A stretch of 64,000 bases of DNA from Symbiodinium natans (Eukaryota; Sar; Dinophyceae; Suessiales; Symbiodiniaceae): the NCBI GenBank assembly GCA_905221605.1, contig CAJNDS010000676.1:1-64000 (forward strand), read 5' to 3'. Made by a program: the position numbers and the translations under genes. Under the pieces are notes generated by a model. It did no database searches. It worked only from the letters and a program-made list of their open reading frames with translations, and was not told the origin of the DNA. Below, piece by piece: positions 1-7,900 of the stretch (within the stretch, counting starts at the first letter, position 1; each line of letters starts with the position of its first letter).

Positions 1-545
1 CGGTGTCTTGGTCTCGATTGCCGGTGTCTTGGTCTCGAAGTGGTGCCCAACACTAAAAATATACGATTTGTTGATGGTGTCTTAGTCTCGAAGTGCCCCA
101 GCACAAAGATGTACGATTTGTTGATGGTGTCTTGGTCGCGAAGTGGTGGCACAGCACTAAGATGTATGTTTTGTTGCTGGTGTCGTGGTCTCGAAGGCGG
201 TGCCCCAGTACGATTTGTTGCTGGTGTCTTGGTTTCGAAGTGGTGTCCCAGCACGAAGATGCACGATTTGTTGCCGGTGTCTTGGTCTCGAAGTGGTGCC
301 CCAGCACAAAGTTTTACGATTTGTTGTCGGTGCCTTGGTCTCGAAATGGTACCCCAGCACGAAGATGTACGATGTGTTGTCGGTGTCTTGGTCAGTTGCC
401 GGTGTCTTGGTCTCGAAGTGGTGCCCCAGCGCGTTAAGATGTACGATTTGTTGCCGGTGTCTTGGTCTCGGAGCGATGCCCCAGCATTAAGATGTATGAT
501 TTATTTTCAGTGTCTTTGTCTCGCACTGAAATGTACGATTTGTTG
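1..545. repeat. 53-bp minisatellite, about 10 imperfect copies
   Basis: A unit of about 53 bp that begins ACGATTTGTTG and contains GGTGTCTTGGTCTCGAAGTG is repeated head to tail, with a few shortened copies (44 bp, 39 bp and a 26-bp stub). The unit is not a multiple of three, so the apparent reading frames across it are by-products. On the minus strand it begins exactly where the LRR exon at 554-846 stops matching its repeat pattern, so it is best read as the expanded interior of that gene's next intron. Confidence 0.8.
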
Positions 546-553
546 ATGGTGTC

Positions 554-846
554 TGCCACATTCTCCAAGCTCTGGTTGAAATCGTCTCCGAAGCTCAAGG
601 ACTGCAAGCTGCCAGGCAAGGCCACATTTTCCAAGCTCTGGTTGAAAGCGTGTCCGAAACTCCAGGACTGCAAGCCGCCAGGCAAGACCGCATTCTCCAA
701 GCTCTGGTTGAAGCGATGTCCAAAGGTCAAGGACCGTAAGCCCTTTGGCAATTCAACATTCGCCAGACCGCGCTCACGGTGGAATTCCAACGAAGAGATT
801 GCATCCTTTGCATGTACGTCCATCACGCTCAGGCGGTGGCCGTCAC
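554..846 (-). CDS. BspA-like leucine-rich repeat exon (NQSLE repeats)
   Basis: The minus-strand frame encodes three tandem repeats of about 23 residues of the form LPxGLQSLxFGxxFNQSLENV (FGHRFNQSLENAVLP, FGHAFNQSLENVALP, FGDDFNQSLENV). This is the BspA/TpLRR surface-repeat pattern that is expanded in Symbiodinium-type genomes. It starts SDGHRLSVMDVHAKDAISSL after a likely acceptor near 846 and breaks off at 554, where GGCA|GACA could be a GA-type donor running into the minisatellite. It is in frame with the ubiquitin-like exon at 968-1265 and is probably the same gene. The role is probably protein-protein interaction; no catalytic residues are seen. Confidence 0.7.
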
Positions 847-967
847 TGGCTTTCAGAAACGCAGCTGCTGCGTGCCCTGCACCAACCTAGGTGGGCCCCT
901 TGACAAGCCCCCGCATAAACAAAATCCAGAGTAGGATCCTCGCACCCAACAATGAGGGAAAACATAC

Positions 968-1265
968 TCATGCCAAGGGCAACTTCTTGAACCACATACG
1001 TGATGACATCACTCTGAGCTTACGCCAACAGCGGCTTGGAATCGTCTAGGCCATTGCCGCCAGCGACCAAGACAAGCATACCACCTGGCTGCAAGCCGAT
1101 CCTTCTTGCGACGCTCTCGCGCAAGTCTTTCACGGTCATGTTGTCTTCAAAGGAGATCTGCACTTCTGAACCATCGAGACCACAGACCGTCAAGCGTCGG
1201 CCAGCAGTAAGGCCATCAAACTCGTCTTGAGACAAGCCGCGAAATCCTGGTGCAAGGTCGGCCAT
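968..1265 (-). CDS. Ubiquitin-like N-terminal exon, interrupted by an in-frame TAA
   Basis: An ATG at 1265 opens a frame with a ubiquitin-like beta-grasp pattern: LTVCGLDGSEVQISFEDNMT, then VKDLRESVARRIGLQPGGML and LDDSKPLLA. Ubiquitin-like N-termini ahead of repeat domains are common in dinoflagellate proteins. An in-frame TAA at 1020-1022 follows LLA, yet the same frame continues with AQSDVITYVVQEVALGMS to a GTATGT donor near 968. Either the gene is a pseudogene, or the base is an error, or the stop is decoded. The intron at 847-967 leads to the LRR exon. Confidence 0.6.
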
Positions 1266-1497
1266 GGGGGGGGCACACGCCTTGGCTTGCGTGACCTTGT
1301 GGACGATATGAACCTAGACCTGAATAAGGGTTTGAAAGTTGGTAGTCTAGGGTATATATAGGGCACCAGTAGCTGATCCCAATGTTAGGCGAATTTTGTT
1401 CCAAAAGGAGTGGACTGCTGCCGAAGGTCAAGCAAACAGCTGGTGGGCTTACAGTTTCCAGGCTCTGGATGAAGACATCTGCCACCCTAAGCCACAT

Positions 1498-1530
1498 TAA
1501 CCCTAAACCCTAAACCATAAACCATACAAA
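1498..1530. repeat. Short CCCTAAA telomere-like array
   Basis: Three to four degenerate CCCTAAA/CCATAAA units lie just upstream (minus-strand sense) of the ubiquitin-like gene. The stretch 1270-1680 holds no exon that I can support. Confidence 0.7.
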
Positions 1531-1691
1531 TCCTAAACTCAAGGATTGACAACGCAGAGCCTTTCAGCCGTCCAGCAGGGTGAGGCTTGGACGAATGGAG
1601 ATAAAGCGAATGGCGTGTCTTGGCTTCTAGGCTCCCCGAGCTCGGTAATCTTTGGTGGAAACTATTGCAAGCTAATTTAGTTGTCCAGTAC

Positions 1692-1773
1692 CTAGCGGTT
1701 TTAAAGGTTAACCTTTGGGATTATAAGGGGAACATATTAACCCAACAAGGTTAAAGGTTACCTACTCTACTAC
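1692..1773 (-). mobile_element. Possible introner at the 3' end of the Tudor-PARP gene
   Basis: On the minus strand SFV (AGCTTC|GTAG) is followed by about 80 bp containing GTAACCTTTAACC and its inverted partner GGTTAACCTTT, ending CCGCTAG|GTAC. The flanking GTAG/GTAC are near-identical 4-mers, as in the other introns of this gene. Removing it gives SFVLDN and a TAA stop. The terminal repeats are weak, so this is the least certain introner of the set. Confidence 0.4.
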
Positions 1774-2118
1774 GAAGCTAAGGGACGCATGGCTGCGACT
1801 TTCTTTCTCCCCATATCTGCGCACGGCATCCTGATTCGCCCGATAGGGCGGCCACTTATGGTAAGGAGGCATCCATGTCACCTCGTAGGCGCCAGGATGC
1901 ACTTTAGCAACCTGCGCCTTGAAGTACATGCCGTGCCACAGCGCTTCCACGGTCTGCCCCACCTTAAGTGCCTTGAGGGCCTCTTCTTCTGAGGCTCCAA
2001 GGCCTTTGGAGATGAGAAACTCGGCAATCTCCACGGCGCAGGCCTTGAGCCTTGGTGCCTCTGACGCGTCGGTGAAGAAGAGGGGAAGGACGTGCTCGGA
2101 TCTCCGGTACACACGCAC
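1774..2118 (-). CDS. PARP C-terminal strand plus Tudor-like domain exon
   Basis: After the intron the frame reads VRVYRRSEHVLPLFFTD, the shape of the last PARP beta-strand (glutamate just before it, in GGE), then a helix (SEEEALKALKVGQTVEA) and a Tudor/Agenet-like barrel: VEALWHGMYFKAQVAKV, then YEVTWMPPYHKWPPY. The same fold pattern, ALVRW-type start and SWDPPYTTW end, is found in the upstream exon at 2983-3116, so the PARP domain is bracketed by two Tudor-like modules. The C-terminus lies here or in the few codons after 1691. Probable role: ADP-ribosylation coupled to recognition of a methylated ligand, which is inference. Confidence 0.6.
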
Positions 2119-2229
2119 CTACACTCCCCCTATAGAACCTTATTAAGACTAATATGATTTAATATCCTTTTTTGGGTTTGATTTACACAAAATAATTAAA
2201 AATGATTCCCAAAAGGGGGACAGAGGCAC
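2119..2229 (-). mobile_element. Introner, CTCTRTCCCCC family, 4-bp duplication GTGC
   Basis: This 111-bp intron reads GTGC + CTCTGTCCCCC ... GGGGGAGTGTAG | GTGC. The ends are inverted repeats (CTCTGTCCCCC against CTACACTCCCCC) and GTGC is present on both sides. Excision joins GGE to VRVYRRSEH in frame. It is clearly homologous to the intron at 2611-2716: both share CTCTRTCCCCC, an AAACCCAA core, AAGGTTCTA and GGGGAG near the end. Confidence 0.75.
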
Positions 2230-2860
2230 TTCTCCGCCCCGGTAGCAGTCGCTGCCTTCGCAGAGGCCCTGATGGCCACGGCGCTGGCGGTGGCCTCTCT
2301 CGGGCCGCACTAACCCTGGAACTGCCAGGCACCTGACTTCTCCGATAACCTAGGGGGAAAAAAGGTTAAACTTTATTATTTCTAATAAATAAGGAAGCCC
2401 AAAAAGTTTGTAAAGTTCAACTATTGGCTAAGTAAGGCACAGAAAGGCGCAGGGGAGGCCGCAGCCGTAGGAGCGCCCGAACTCGATGTTGGTCGCGGCG
2501 TAGATGCCTCGTCCGAATGCTTCGCCATTCAGGACTTTCACTGCGGTTCCATCCGCGTTGGCGGAGCCCGGCGGGCGCAGGTTGTTCTCAACAATTGCTG
2601 TGACATTCTCCTATGCTCCCCTTAGAACCTTCCTAAAAATAGCATTTTTAATGTCATCTTGGGTTTCATATGAAACAAAAAATAGAAAGAGAATTCTCAA
2701 GGGGGGATAGAGTTTCTTCCCGAGTCCAGTGGTAGACCACCTCCAGTTGCATCTCGGCCTCCTCTTGGGCCTTCAGCTCGAAGAGCCGCTTCACGAAGGC
2801 GACGGCCACGTCGAAGTTGCAAATCTCTCGGGGCTGGTTCATGCGGGGAATGATGCTGTC
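2230..2860 (-). CDS. PARP-like ADP-ribosyltransferase catalytic region, three exons
   Basis: The exons are 2717-2860, 2441-2610 and 2230-2332. Joined through two introners they read DSIIPRMNQPREICNFDVAV, a helix (FVKRLFELKAQEEAEMQLEV), VVYHWTREENVTAIVENNL, GEAFGRGIYAATNIEFGRSY and CAFLCLAVPG. This is the order of a PARP fold: His in YHW (NAD ribose), Tyr in GRGIY, and a Glu in GGEVRVY that continues in the next exon, suggesting an H-Y-E triad. The segment between FLC and GGE is Arg/Cys-rich and atypical, so its frame is less secure. The frame across both junctions is open only if the introners are removed. Confidence 0.6.
2333..2440 (-). mobile_element. Introner, CTTACTTAGCC family, 4-bp duplication GTGC
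   Basis: This 108-bp intron reads GTGC + CTTACTTAGCCAATAG ... CGGAGAAGTCAG | GTGC. Its ends are imperfect inverted repeats (CTTACTTAGCCAAT against CTGACTTCTCCGAT), and the perfect 4-bp duplication supplies the GT donor. The same element, with the same ends and the internal AAACTTTTTGGG motif, forms the intron at 9014-9118 in a different gene. Confidence 0.8.
2611..2716 (-). mobile_element. Introner, CTCTRTCCCCC family, duplication GAAA/GAGA
   Basis: This 106-bp intron reads GAAA + CTCTATCCCCCC ... AAGGGGAGCATAG | GAGA. Excision joins TRE to ENVTAIVENNL in frame, with a GA donor and an AG acceptor. It is homologous to 2119-2229, and related copies lie at 3780-3916 and 62278-62394. Confidence 0.75.
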
Positions 2861-2982
2861 CTTGGTAGCCCAGCAGCCATATTATGATCAGGGCACCATT
2901 TTTTTGGGGTTGGCGAATTTTATAAGGGATCCCACAACCCAAAAAAAAGAGGGCAAAGGGTACCAATGGGCTACCAAGTGTC
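2861..2982 (-). mobile_element. Introner of palindromic family C, duplication GACA
   Basis: This 122-bp intron reads GACA + CTTGGTAGCCCA ... TGGGCTACCAAG | GACA. It has perfect 12-bp terminal inverted repeats and a perfect 4-bp duplication. Excision joins SVST to DSIIPRMNQ in frame with a GA donor. Other copies of family C lie at 32463-32573, 35248-35374, 45136-45243 and probably 39047-39155. Confidence 0.85.
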
Positions 2983-3116
2983 TGTTGAGACACTTTCCGA
3001 CTGCCAGGTCGTATACGGGGGATCCCAGCTGACCAGGTGGCGGCCGTCCTCGAGAGTCTGACTGATGCGTGCGGCATACCAGTGCCCATCGCTCCAGCGA
3101 ACCAGAACTGCATCTC
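2983..3116 (-). CDS. Tudor/Agenet-like domain exon, N-terminal to PARP
   Basis: After a GGTGCAG acceptor at 3117 the frame reads GDAVLVRWSDGHWYAARISQ and continues GRHLVSWDPPYTTWQSESVS. This is a compact five-strand barrel pattern with aromatic residues typical of Tudor/Agenet modules (W-x-G-x-W-Y-x-A-x-I, then V-x-W-x-P-P). It joins in frame to the PARP exon at 2860 through the family C introner. In the unspliced frame it ends at a TAG inside the element. Confidence 0.6.
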
Positions 3117-3456
3117 CTGCACCGGTTTAGGGGTACACGACTTTTGTTGCTCTATAAGGTTGCGACAACTTGATTGCATCAACCTACCACAAGAATCTAG
3201 GCGTTGTGTTTGTCGGTGTGCAGGGATCCTGGCGTGATGTCTTATGCAAATCAGATGTGGCCACTTCTCTAAATTCTGGTTTCTTTTGGGGTCACTACTC
3301 CAAGGCGGCCCCTATGATTTTGGGTACCCAAAAAATAGGAGTTAAGATTAGGGGGAATTTTGGGGATATAGACCCTCTCAATAAGGTCCCTGTTAAGAGG
3401 CCCAGAAGTAGGGTGAAGAAGGGTCCCCTTTTAAGGGGTCTCCCTCATACTACGTA

Positions 3457-3535
3457 GGAAACCCTAAACCCTAAACCCTAAACCCCAAACCCCAAACCCG
3501 AAACCCTAAACCCTAAACCCCCAACCTACCCTAAC
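3457..3535. repeat. CCCTAAA array at an exon edge
   Basis: About eight CCCTAAA-like units lie directly downstream (minus sense) of the exon at 3536-3646. Read on the minus strand the junction is CACAT|GTTAGGGTAGG, so the telomere-like sequence itself supplies a GT donor. Confidence 0.7.
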
Positions 3536-3646
3536 ATGTGAGCCCGTGGGCTGCTTCGAAAAAGAAGGCGCCTGCGCCTGCCGCGCTGCGGTTGCCCGGC
3601 AAGCCCGAGCCACCAGACCGAGCCATCTCCACGATCTGCGCCTGAG
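3536..3646 (-). CDS. Unrecognised exon flanked on both sides by telomere-like arrays
   Basis: The minus frame reads AQIVEMARSGGSGLPGNRSA then AGAGAFFFEAAHGLT. Upstream the intron ends CCCTAAACTCAG and downstream it begins GTTAGGG, so both splice sites adjoin TTTAGGG-type repeats. It lies between the Tudor exon and the helical exon at 3917-4043, all on the same strand, and is probably part of the same gene. No domain is recognised; the Gly/Ala-rich sequence suggests a linker. Confidence 0.45.
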
Positions 3647-3779
3647 TTTAGGGTTTAGGGTTTAGGGTTTAGGGGCCTTTGCTTCGGACTTTTCTCCCTT
3701 GGTGCACTTTAGGGCTGTGAGTTTAACAGGGTTTCGGGAGTTTATGAAATAATGAATATCTAAAAAAGGAGATGCAACA

Positions 3780-3916
3780 AACAAACAGCCATAACCTGCT
3801 GCAAGATCAGAGCTAGAACCTTGCCAAAAAAAAAACATTTTGAATATCCTCTTGGGTTTTATACAAACAAAAAAAGAGAGGAGAAAAAAAAAAAAAAAAC
3901 TAAAAGGGGGATGTAG
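3780..3916 (-). mobile_element. Divergent copy of the CTCTRTCCCCC introner family
   Basis: On the minus strand it begins near CTACATCCCCCTTTTAG and has an AT-rich core with long A and T runs, the AACCCAAGAGG motif, and AAGGTTCTAGC near its end. It follows the exon at 3917-4043. The right end is altered and no clean duplication is visible. Confidence 0.5.
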
Positions 3917-4043
3917 CAGAGAAGGTGCAGCGATGTCGATCTCCGAGGTGGAGCTTCGCATCTCTGAATCGAGCAACTCCTGGTGCACTCGGTGAGCAGC
4001 CAGGTGGTCCTCCAAGTCCTCACTTCCAGGCGATGCAAGGTCT
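3917..4043 (-). CDS. Unrecognised helical exon
   Basis: The frame reads DLASPGSEDLEDHLAAHRVH followed by QELLDSEMRSSTSEIDIAAP. It is acidic and amphipathic, probably coiled-coil or linker. The acceptor is CCTTACAG, directly after a long CCCTAAA run (minus sense). It is likely an upstream exon of the Tudor-PARP gene. Confidence 0.45.
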
Positions 4044-4048
4044 CTGTA

Positions 4049-4190
4049 AGGTTTAGGGTTTAGGGTTTAGGGTTTAGGGTTTAGGGTTTAGGGTTTAGGG
4101 TTTAGGGTTTAGGGTTTAGGGTTTAGGGTTTAGGGTTTAGGGTTTAGGGTTTAGGGTTTAGGGTTTGGGGCTTGGGGTTTAGGGTTGAGG
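4049..4190 (+). repeat. TTTAGGG array, about 19 units
   Basis: Nearly perfect GTTTAGG repeats occupy 4049-4165 and decay into TTTGGGG/TTGAGG variants. The array lies inside the intron between the exons at 4351-4417 and 3917-4043 and ends about six bases from the acceptor. Confidence 0.9.
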
Positions 4191-4268
4191 GCTAATGTTG
4201 CTATCAGGTCCATATGAGGTTACTGTAAGGTTGCCCTCAAGGTGACTCTAAGGGTATTTTGGTATAAG

Positions 4269-4340
4269 GCCTAAACCCTAAACCCTAAACCCTAAACCCT
4301 AAACCCTAAACCCTAAACCCCTAAACCCTAAACCCCAAAC
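4269..4340 (-). repeat. CCCTAAA array, opposite orientation to 4049-4190
   Basis: About nine CCCTAAA units form an inverted pair with the array at 4049-4190 inside one intron. A transcript of the minus strand would carry GGGTTTA near the donor and CCCTAAA near the acceptor, able to pair and bring the splice sites together. Confidence 0.85.
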
Positions 4341-4350
4341 GTTGACTCAC

Positions 4351-4417
4351 ATGCAGCTCAAAGGCCTCAGCTGCGATCCTGACGACTCTTGCACGCTCTG
4401 ACCAGGTCAAGCGAAAA
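4351..4417 (-). CDS. Unrecognised helical exon with a canonical donor
   Basis: The frame reads LTWSERARVVRIAAEAFELH, ending at CTGCAT|GTGAGTCAACG, a strong donor followed at once by GGGTTTAGGG. The acceptor is probably CATCAG at 4418. It may be an upstream exon of the Tudor-PARP gene. No family recognised. Confidence 0.45.
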
Positions 4418-4446
4418 CTGATGTGACACTTTGCAGAAACACCTTT

Positions 4447-4558
4447 GGGAGCTTCCGAAAATACGGGGTACCTTGTTCGGGAGTCCTTTGTTGGGATCCC
4501 TTCTCTTCCTAAGGGTGGGGGGCTTCTAAGTGAGGGTCCCCTGTTTTCGGAAACTCCC
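4447..4558. mobile_element. Palindromic element, family E
   Basis: The ends are inverted repeats: GGGAGCTTCCGAAAATACGG on the left against TGTTTTCGGAAACTCCCA on the right, with an internal GGTACC/GGGTCCC. Related copies lie at 18574-18677, 49576-49660 and 54796-54873. It lies between two exons of the minus-strand gene and is probably spliced out. Confidence 0.7.
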
Positions 4559-4634
4559 ACTTCTTGCCGTCAGGAAGCAATGCCCCACAGACCTCGGAAT
4601 CATTGCACATGGGCAAGGGGATCAGAGAGACCCC

Positions 4635-4745
4635 TAAACCCTAACCCCAAACCCTAAACCCGAAGCCCTAAACCCTAAGCCCTAAGTCCTAAGCCCTAAA
4701 CCCTAAGCCCTAAAGCCTAAGCCCTAAGCCCTAAACCCTAAACCA
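4635..4745 (-). repeat. Degenerate CCCTAAA array
   Basis: About fifteen units drift from CCCTAAA to CCCT(A)AGT and CCCTAAGC. The stretch 4746-5145 has no exon I can support apart from AT-rich intron-like sequence near 5040-5110. Confidence 0.8.
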
Positions 4746-5145
4746 CTGTAACCCCACGAGGGCCATGTAAGAGATAGCAAGGCAGGTCGTGCCTGGCCTC
4801 ACATGCCTTCATGTCTCCGCTCCGCTGCGAGGAGGAGCTGGCCGCATCTCCTAGGAGGCAGAGTAGAAATTTGGGGGCCTCTAAATTTGAGGGGGGCGGG
4901 GGGGTTTGGGGTTAGGCTTTTGGGTTTAGGGGGTACCTTTGCATAAGCGGGGTCCTGAGAATGAAGATCCGACTATTTCGGATCTGTATTCGGATCCCCT
5001 CTTGTCTGCAATTCCCAGCGGAAATTCAGAACCTACTATTTGCTTAAGAACACCAAAAAACCAAAAAACACTATAATCCCTACATCACCCTTATAAGGAA
5101 GAGCATTTCAATTTTTTGTGTTCTCAAGCAATTGGTAGTAACCAC

Positions 5146-5315
5146 ACGTGTCCATGGCAAGTGGCTGTGCCCCTCCACGTGCTTTGCGAAGTCGTCAAAG
5201 TCCACTAGCCTGTGCCATAAGCTCACACGACCCTAAACCCTAAACCTTAAACCCTAAGCCCTAAACTGTCGAACTTTCTGCCCACCGGCCTTCCACAAAT
5301 CTCACAGTCAATTCC
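5146..5315 (-). CDS. C2H2 zinc finger split by a telomere-like intron
   Basis: The first part (5285-5315) reads GIDCEICGRPV after a CGCAG acceptor. The second (5204 downward) reads DFDDFAKHVEGHSHLPWTR. Joined at a shared GTGG they give CEICGRPVDFDDFAKHVEGH, a C-x2-C-x11-H-x3-H finger with the same spacing as CEICGKSVPFDTFLQHMSTH at 6582-6653. The intervening 80 bp contains about five TTTAGGG-type units. At the best join the splice dinucleotides are non-canonical (TG donor), so the exact site is unsure. Function: probably protein or nucleic-acid binding; the rest of the gene was not found. Confidence 0.5.
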
Positions 5316-5886
5316 CTGCGTTTCGATCTCGACAGCCGGCCTCAGACATATGGGGTTGGGGTCCTTATTATAAGGGAACCCTACTATTTGGGGTCCATGT
5401 TAGGGACCCTCGTATTTTCGTAAACCCCCCATATCGGAGAGGGAAGCAACTCAAGTCATTGCCGACGAAAAGACCCCTGCCTGCTTACCAACTCTGGCGC
5501 ATCCAAGTCCGGCTCAGGCTGCGAGGCAGCCTCCTAACACGAACGCCGAGAAAATCGAGCAAAAGATAACGAGGCCGGGATCTAGATAGATGGGAAGAGA
5601 AATAATCATGACCAGCACAGAGGCGTACATGGTCATCAGGGCAGAAGTAGCCACAAAACAAACACAAAGAATAAGCGACAGTGTGGCCAACATAAAATGC
5701 CACAGGTCCGAGTGGTGCCCGTGATTTACTCGCTTTGGCTGTTGCTCGTTGTTTAGTGGTCCTGTTGCTCGTTTTGTGACTTTGTTGAACCGCCTGTCAT
5801 CCGAGCAGTCTGCTAGCAGGAGGAATCAGAGCAGAATAGAGCAACAGGGAACATACGGGGATGTTTCTTGATGGCCGAAGTTGCGT

Positions 5887-6100
5887 TCATGTGAGGCATG
5901 CATGCATGCATGCGTGCTCTCACGGGCGCGCGCATGAGTGCATGCACACATGCGTACACGCATGTATACATAGTCACGTACATCCATGCATACCTATACC
6001 CACTTTTCTTTTGTATGTGTGCATGTGCTTATGTATGCATGCATGTATGTCTGCTTGTGTGGGTGCGTGAATGCATGGATGCATGGATATATGCCTGTAT
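5887..6100. repeat. ATGC/GTAT-rich microsatellite
   Basis: Runs of GCATGCATGCATGC and CATACATGCAT-type tetranucleotides alternate with GTATGTGTGCATG. The translations are artefacts rich in Met, His and Cys. From 6100 to 6390 the sequence is AT-rich with no exon. Confidence 0.8.
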
Positions 6101-6581
6101 GGACGCGTGGCAGGGTGATTGCACATGCTCTATATTTGTTATATCATGATTCATGATGCTACAGCGTGTGGCGTTGTGCTTTATTAGGATGAAGTAGGGA
6201 ATTTATGCTACAGTATCTTATATGGCGTTTTCTTGTGATAAATTCTGCTATACTATGCTAGATCAGATCATTTTATAATATACTGTGCTATTGTAAGTTA
6301 CATCATCTGTATATGTGTTTATGTATGTACGCGCTCAGAGCAAGGAAAGATCCTGTGTTCATTCCTTCGTCTAGTTCTGTCTCTACAAACGTGTGGTGGG
6401 CATGTACGCGCACAGTCACGACAAGCAGGTTTGTGCAGACATGGCCGCGGAAAGCATGCACGTGTGCATACAGACGGTCGAGCTTTCCGACTGCGACACA
6501 GGCTCACAACATCTCACAACATGGCGAGAACTCAAGCACGGAGCTTTGCTGCCTGATGCCACACTGAATCAAACTTCCGAC

Positions 6582-6653
6582 CTGCTCGTGAGTGGACATG
6601 TGCTGCAGGAACGTGTCGAAAGGGACACTCTTGCCACAAATCTCGCAAGGCAC
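6582..6653 (-). CDS. C2H2 zinc-finger exon (CEICGKSV type)
   Basis: Between a CTGAG|GTGCC acceptor and a GAGCAG|GTCGG donor the frame reads VPCEICGKSVPFDTFLQHMS then THEQ. This is C-x2-C-x11-H-x3-H, with both Cys and both His present. It is on the same strand as, and has the same spacing as, the split finger at 5146-5315, so the two are probably exons of one multi-finger protein. Flanking sequence (6390-6900) has other open frames that I could not assign. Confidence 0.6.
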
Positions 6654-7135
6654 CTCAGTACGATCCAGTGCAAACTCCAACGAGACGAAGCATCAATTCG
6701 TCCCAGCTGCTGTCTCAACACGGCGTTCCTTAGCTGCAACACCATGCCCACATCCCACAGCCACATCTCAGCCATCAAATGCATCAAGGCCGCGGAAACG
6801 ATCACGACATCCGGATCATCCTGAACCATCAAAGGCCCGCGCAAACACTGACAAGCAACGCATGCCACGATCCTGGCGACGGCGCTTTCGCTGCGGGGTT
6901 GGTGCTTCAGCCGCACCAAGGTGCCTGCGGTCTAAACAGTTTGGAGGCTTGGACTCTCGGACTTTCAGGGTTCAGGGCAGCTTCGAGGTTTTAGGGAATC
7001 CATTCATTCGGCCTGTCGTCCACCTCCGTTGAGGGAGCGAGGCCCTCAAGGCCCCGTGACATCAAGCACGACGATGTTCCAGCGCGCACAGCGCTGGACC
7101 AAAGGCGTGGCCGGTCTGGGGTCTACAGATGTCTA

Positions 7136-7243
7136 CTTGGAGGTTCATGGTACCTGTTAACCAATTATAACTGTGCGTATAACCCACTTATGAGCCCCTT
7201 AAGTGCCCTAATACGGTTATAGGTACAGTTATGGTGTCTACTG
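7136..7243. mobile_element. Palindromic element, family A (right end decayed)
   Basis: It starts CTTGGAGGTTCATGGTACC, followed by the family signature TAACCAATTATAACTGTGC, ACCCACTTATGAGCCCCTTA and GTGCCCTAATACGGTTATA. The right inverted end is lost. Confidence 0.7.
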
Positions 7244-7583
7244 CAGTGGATTGCCTTTGTGAACGCTCCTAACGTGGAAGGGGCGTTTCAATGAATGGAA
7301 ACAGCATATGCCACTGATGAGCCAGAAAACCACTGCGAGGGACAGCGAAATTTGCAATTTCAACTTCCCGAAGCCACGGTTGAGGGTCTAGGGTCAGAGG
7401 TTTAGGGTTTAGGGTTGACGGTTTAGGGTCTAGGGTGTTCATTTCCACATGTTTCCCAAATGCACCAGCGCCTCCAACAGGTTCAGCCGAGGGTCGCCGG
7501 ACACTTTCGTGAGCAGGCGCCTTTTTTGCACGTCTTTTGCATGTTTTGGCCACCCTAGACCTTAAACCCTAAGTCGGGTTCTG

Positions 7584-7900
7584 TCATCGTCTGAGTGCGG
7601 CCACGGCAGAAGTTCGACCAGGGTGCGCCAAAAAAGTGCACGCATCTGACGGGACGAGATCGAGATGCTTGGCGATGTCCTGCCAGAACGTTTGCCTAAG
7701 CGCGTTAACAAGCCGGTGTCCTGCGCACTCGCGTCCTGGAATCTCTCGGATGATCACCTGCAAGGGTGGGATGGGACAGCCCCCGAAAGCAGCTACGACT
7801 TGGCCATGGATCATGTGGGTTACGCATTGCGAGGCATGAGCACAAGCCCGAGGAATCCCCTGCTTAGAATCTTCGATGATTCGTTGTGAAGCTGGGTCAG
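7584..7900 (-). CDS. Unrecognised exon
   Basis: The minus frame includes FSDPASQRIIEDSKQGIPRA, PPLQVIIREIPGRECAGHRL and ALRQTFWQDIAKHLDLVPSD, ending LAHPGRTSAVAALRR. Composition and periodicity look coding. The upstream part (to 7982) is less convincing and may be intron. No family recognised. A short TTTAGGG tract lies at 7390-7440. Confidence 0.4.

Noticed and set aside
1-437. Overlapping ORFs with repeated HFETKTPATNR-type peptides
   Set aside because: Period of 53 bp is not a multiple of three, so each unit changes frame; a minisatellite, not a repeat protein.
5861-6149. Cys/His/Met-rich ORFs
   Set aside because: Translations of ATGC/GTAC tetranucleotide runs; similar for 47524-47911 over (ACGC)n.
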